Made by a program: the position numbers and the translations under genes
DNA from: CAITQP01 sp964387965
GTDB lineage: Bacteria > Patescibacteriota > Minisyncoccia > Phycocordibacterales > UBA9973
Assembly: GCA_964387965.1 (NCBI GenBank)
Contig: CAYLXO010000029.1
Location: 1 to 7,801 of the forward strand
Direction: 5' to 3'
Length of the DNA stretch: 7,801 bases
In this document: positions 6,024 through 7,801 of the stretch, piece after piece
Numbering within the stretch: position 1 is the stretch's first letter
Layout of the letters: every line of letters starts with the position of its first letter
The notes under the pieces: model-generated
Seen by the model: the letters and a program-made list of their open reading frames with translations, nothing else
What the model was told of the DNA's origin: nothing
The model's database searches: none

Positions 6024-7385
6024 ATGATAAAAAAACTCTCGGATTTTTTGGCACTGTACCCTGGGTACACAAACGTAATTCTTGATAACGTACGTAAAAA
6101 TGATTACAAACGTATCGGGAAATCCGTTTACTTTGACACGACGGGTGGAACACTTCATCCGGCTTCACTACTCACTGAATACACGGAACTTATGAATAAT
6201 TGTGTACTCGGTAACCCCCATTCAACAAATGGGCCATCTGAACTTTCTTCGTATTATGTAAGTGAAGCGCGTAAAGCCATACTTGCACGTTACAATGCTG
6301 ACCCAAATGAGTATGACGTAATTTTTTCGCAAAATGCGTCAAATGCGATTCTGAATCTTCGGTATTATCGCTTTGTAAACGGCACATTGCTACTTTGCAT
6401 GGACAATCACAACACCGTACATGGTATACGTAAAATCGCACGTACGGCACGTGCGACCGTAGACTATGTCCCACTGACAAAAAGACTAAGGATGGCTAAA
6501 GATACACTGCAGCAAATGCTCGAATCTGGGGTAGGGGCAGGGAATAAGCTATTTTGCTATCCAGCAGAAAGTAATGTTTCTGGTGTGTGTCACAATCTTG
6601 GATACACAACCCTTGCACAAGATTATGGGTATGACGTTCTGCTTGATACTGCAGCCTATAATGCACTTCACAAAGTAGATCTATCAAAAGTAAAACCTGA
6701 TTTTCTTCCGGCTTCATTGTATAAAATGATTGGCTGGCCGACCGGACTTGGTTGGTTGATAATCAAAATAGAGAAGTACGCAAAATTGCGAAAGACACAC
6801 TTTGCAGGAGGTTCAAACCGGTTTGTGTCTGTGAAAAGGAATTTTGATATCCCGGAAATAAACCATGCTAATTTCGAAGACGGGACAATAGCATTCAACC
6901 TTGTTCCTATAATACCTATGGCGTTTAAATATCTAGACGCACTAGGCGATCCGACCCCTCGAGTGTATGCATTAGTGCAGTACTTGAACGAAAGTCTTCG
7001 CGACCTTTCATATAAAGACAAGAAAGTTGTTGTATATACAGAAAAACACAACAACGATAAGGTAGTCTTTAATATCAAAAAAGGAAACGATGTTCAAAGT
7101 TCTATACACTTTGAGTTGGCTGCAAAAGGTGCGGGAATTTCGGTGCGTGAAGGTTGCTTCTGTAACCCAGCGCTCGGTGAGATATTTCTCGGGTACGATG
7201 TCGATAAAATTATTAAGGGTTTTAAAAGCTTTGGAAATCAAAGCACTGTCACACAAAGAGACCTGAAAGGATTCATTACAAACGGAGGCGATGGCTCAAT
7301 ACGCGCTTCGATGCATTTTTTCAATAATTTCAATGACGTCAATACCTTTATCTCATTTGTTCAGAAGTATCTTACAAAATTGTAA
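6024..7385 (+). CDS. Class V aminotransferase, cysteine desulfurase / Moco sulfurase-like
   Basis: This is a fold-type I PLP enzyme of the NifS-like class V group. Its motifs are closest to the N-terminal domain of eukaryotic molybdenum cofactor sulfurases (MOCOS/ABA3), as I recall them: YFDTTGGTLHP (36-46), LGNPHSTN (62-69), NASNAILNL (104-112), NHNTVHGIRK (128-137) and FCYPAESNVSG (177-187). LDTAAY (207-212) holds Asp208 for the PLP nitrogen, and LYKMIGWPTGLGWL (232-245) holds the PLP lysine Lys234. FEDGTIAF (284-291), GCFCNPA (377-383) and SIRASMHFFNNFNDV (425-439) complete it. Cys378 or Cys380 would carry the persulfide. The C-terminal MOSC domain of true Moco sulfurases is missing; the protein ends at 453 residues. 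It probably takes sulfur from cysteine, but the acceptor is unknown and no isc/suf or molybdenum gene is near. An isopenicillin-N-epimerase-like role is the main alternative. No Shine-Dalgarno sequence is seen; it is monocistronic, with a terminator downstream. Confidence 0.88.
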   Translation: MIKKLSDFLALYPGYTNVILDNVRKNDYKRIGKSVYFDTTGGTLHPASLLTEYTELMNNCVLGNPHSTNGPSELSSYYVSEARKAILARYNADPNEYDVIFSQNASNAILNLRYYRFVNGTLLLCMDNHNTVHGIRKIARTARATVDYVPLTKRLRMAKDTLQQMLESGVGAGNKLFCYPAESNVSGVCHNLGYTTLAQDYGYDVLLDTAAYNALHKVDLSKVKPDFLPASLYKMIGWPTGLGWLIIKIEKYAKLRKTHFAGGSNRFVSVKRNFDIPEINHANFEDGTIAFNLVPIIPMAFKYLDALGDPTPRVYALVQYLNESLRDLSYKDKKVVVYTEKHNNDKVVFNIKKGNDVQSSIHFELAAKGAGISVREGCFCNPALGEIFLGYDVDKIIKGFKSFGNQSTVTQRDLKGFITNGGDGSIRASMHFFNNFNDVNTFISFVQKYLTKL

Positions 7386-7417
7386 CAGTTTCATTTAACA
7401 AAAAAACTATTTATCTC

Positions 7418-7448
7418 AAAAAGGCGGACAAAACGTATCCGCCTTTTT
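7418..7448 (+). terminator. Intrinsic terminator of the aminotransferase gene
   Basis: An 11-bp perfect stem (AAAAAGGCGGA at 7418-7428, its complement at 7438-7448) closes a 9-base loop and ends in five Ts. It lies 32 bases after the stop codon and before the tRNA promoter, and isolates the tRNA cluster from the upstream gene. The A run at the base also gives a T run on the other strand. Confidence 0.9.
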
Positions 7449-7461
7449 ACGTGTGTATTCG

Positions 7462-7490
7462 TTGAAATTTGGTTCGTTTTTTGGTAATCT
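7462..7490 (+). promoter_or_regulatory. Candidate promoter of the tRNA cluster
   Basis: TTGAAA (7462-7467) is followed after exactly 17 bp by TAATCT (7485-7490), which has an upstream TGG and so forms an extended -10. Transcription would start near 7497, four bases before mature tRNA-Val. The -10 hexamer is a weak match; the spacing and position make the case. Confidence 0.5.
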
Positions 7491-7500
7491 CATGTGACAT

Positions 7501-7573
7501 GCGCGGTTAGCTCAGTTGGTAGAGCATCCCCTTGACGTGGGGAGGGTCAGAGGTTCGAGTCCTCTATCGCGCA
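7501..7573 (+). tRNA. tRNA-Val (anticodon GAC)
   Basis: The sequence folds into a standard cloverleaf. The acceptor stem GCGCGGT (7501-7507) pairs with ATCGCGC (7566-7572) including one G-U pair. The D arm is GCTC/GAGC with AGTTGGTA in the loop. The anticodon stem TCCCC/GGGGA encloses TTGACGT with GAC at 7534-7536. The T arm AGAGG/CCTCT encloses TTCGAGT (7554-7560), and the discriminator is A7573. It reads GUC and GUU valine codons. The 3' CCA is not encoded (CAA follows), so a CCA-adding enzyme is needed. Its last 17 bases plus the three that follow are repeated 130 bp downstream. Confidence 0.96.
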
Positions 7574-7576
7574 CAA
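7557..7576 (+). repeat. Direct repeat, copy 1: 3' end of tRNA-Val
   Basis: GAGTCCTCTATCGCGCACAA covers the second half of the T loop, the T and acceptor 3' strands, the discriminator and three bases beyond. An identical 20-base copy occurs at 7687-7706. Similarity continues a little further upstream with small gaps (AGGTTC against AGGTCGA). Confidence 0.95.
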
Positions 7577-7706
7577 AGTGCTAGCTTTGTGGCGATAAGC
7601 TAGGCAACTGCTTGCCTAGTGTGAGGATTCGAAAGACTTTTCGTTATGTGCTCGCGCATCGAAAAGTACCCGCGACGGTAGGTCGAGAGTCCTCTATCGC
7701 GCACAA
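7574..7706 (+). ncRNA. Structured 130-bp unit downstream of tRNA-Val, possible stable RNA
   Basis: No reading frame of note fits here, but the sequence is rich in complementary segments. Hairpin A: CTAGGCAA (7600-7607) with TTGCCTAG (7612-7619), loop CTGC. Hairpin B: ACTTTTCG (7636-7643) with CGAAAAGT (7660-7667), topped after a two-base bulge by ATGTG/CGCAT (7646-7650/7655-7659) and loop CTCG. The copied tRNA tail can close a junction: TATCGC (7695-7700) with GCGATA (7592-7597), and the adjoining TCCTC (7690-7694) with GAGGA (7623-7627). It lies between two tRNAs and is probably co-transcribed and released by tRNA processing. Whether it is a functional RNA, a leftover of unequal recombination or a mobile remnant cannot be decided here. 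I recognise no known RNA family. Confidence 0.45.
7687..7706 (+). repeat. Direct repeat, copy 2: duplicated tRNA-Val 3' end
   Basis: This is identical over 20 bases to 7557-7576. It has no proper T stem or cloverleaf in front of it, so it is not a second tRNA. Its acceptor strand ATCGCGC (7696-7702) could in principle compete with the true 3' strand for the 5' end of tRNA-Val. It ends eight bases before tRNA-Ser. Confidence 0.95.
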
Positions 7707-7714
7707 CAAATGAA

Positions 7715-7801
7715 GGAGGTGTGGCTGAGTGGTTGAAGGCACCACACTCGAAATGTGGCGTAGGGGAAACTCTATCGTGAGTTCGAATCTCACCACCTCC
7801 G
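7715..7801 (+). tRNA. tRNA-Ser (anticodon CGA)
   Basis: This is a class II tRNA with a long variable arm. The acceptor GGAGGTG (7715-7721) pairs with CACCTCC (7794-7800). The anticodon stem CCACA/TGTGG encloses CTCGAAA with CGA at 7749-7751, reading UCG. The variable arm TAGGGG/CTCTA has an AAA loop (about 7761-7774). The T arm GTGAG/CTCAC encloses TTCGAAT (7782-7788). Discriminator G7801 is the last base of the window, so whether CCA is encoded cannot be seen. Confidence 0.96.

Noticed and set aside
5924..6070. N-terminal extension of pyrF up to an ATG at 6070
   Set aside because: The added residues do not resemble PyrF, the extension overlaps the start of the divergent aminotransferase gene, and it would leave no room for the TATACT box just before ATG 5923.
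7574..7686. tRNA intron or split tRNA-Val
   Set aside because: tRNA-Val at 7501-7573 is already complete and folds perfectly without the downstream copy, so the segment does not interrupt the gene.
7592..7703. Second tRNA or tmRNA-like gene
   Set aside because: There is no D arm, anticodon arm or proper T arm, and no tmRNA tag frame; only the tail is tRNA-derived.
7557..7706. att sites of an integrated mobile element
   Set aside because: The span between copies is only 130 bp with no integrase or other gene. It could be a remnant, but nothing in the window supports calling a mobile element.

Overview
The window is AT-rich, tightly packed bacterial DNA using the standard stop codons. It carries housekeeping genes for cell wall synthesis, tRNA modification, pyrimidine synthesis and phosphate uptake, followed by a tRNA cluster. 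Short gaps, start codons mostly without a Shine-Dalgarno sequence, a helix-turn-helix domain fused to a MurA-type enzyme, and the style of the TsaD and PyrF proteins suggest a reduced-genome lineage such as Patescibacteria/CPR (Parcubacteria-like). That placement is inferred from protein style; no marker gene here proves it.

Layout. Minus strand, right to left from 2775: an HTH-MurA fusion, then tsaD overlapping it by one base (TAATG), then the first 17 codons of what looks like valS running off the left edge. Plus strand from 2812: murB, divergent from the HTH-murA gene, then a PiT-family phosphate transporter (3933-4940). A perfect 12-bp hairpin at 4968-4996 serves both the transporter and the convergent pyrF (5003-5923, minus). 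From 6024 a class V aminotransferase resembling the NifS-like domain of molybdenum cofactor sulfurases runs to 7385 and ends at a strong intrinsic terminator (7418-7448). The right end holds tRNA-Val(GAC), a structured 130-bp unit ending in a copy of the last 20 bases of that tRNA region, and tRNA-Ser(CGA).

How it works together. MurA and MurB catalyse consecutive steps making UDP-MurNAc. Here they are transcribed divergently from a gap of only 36 bp, which holds an almost perfect 18-bp palindrome beside an extended -10 box. Because the MurA-type protein carries its own XRE-type DNA-binding domain, it may sense the pathway and control both genes from this site. The tRNA-Val locus is the other notable region: its 3' end is duplicated 130 bp downstream, and the sequence between can fold into several hairpins, some mutually exclusive. 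This resembles in layout the repeat units downstream of E. coli tyrT.
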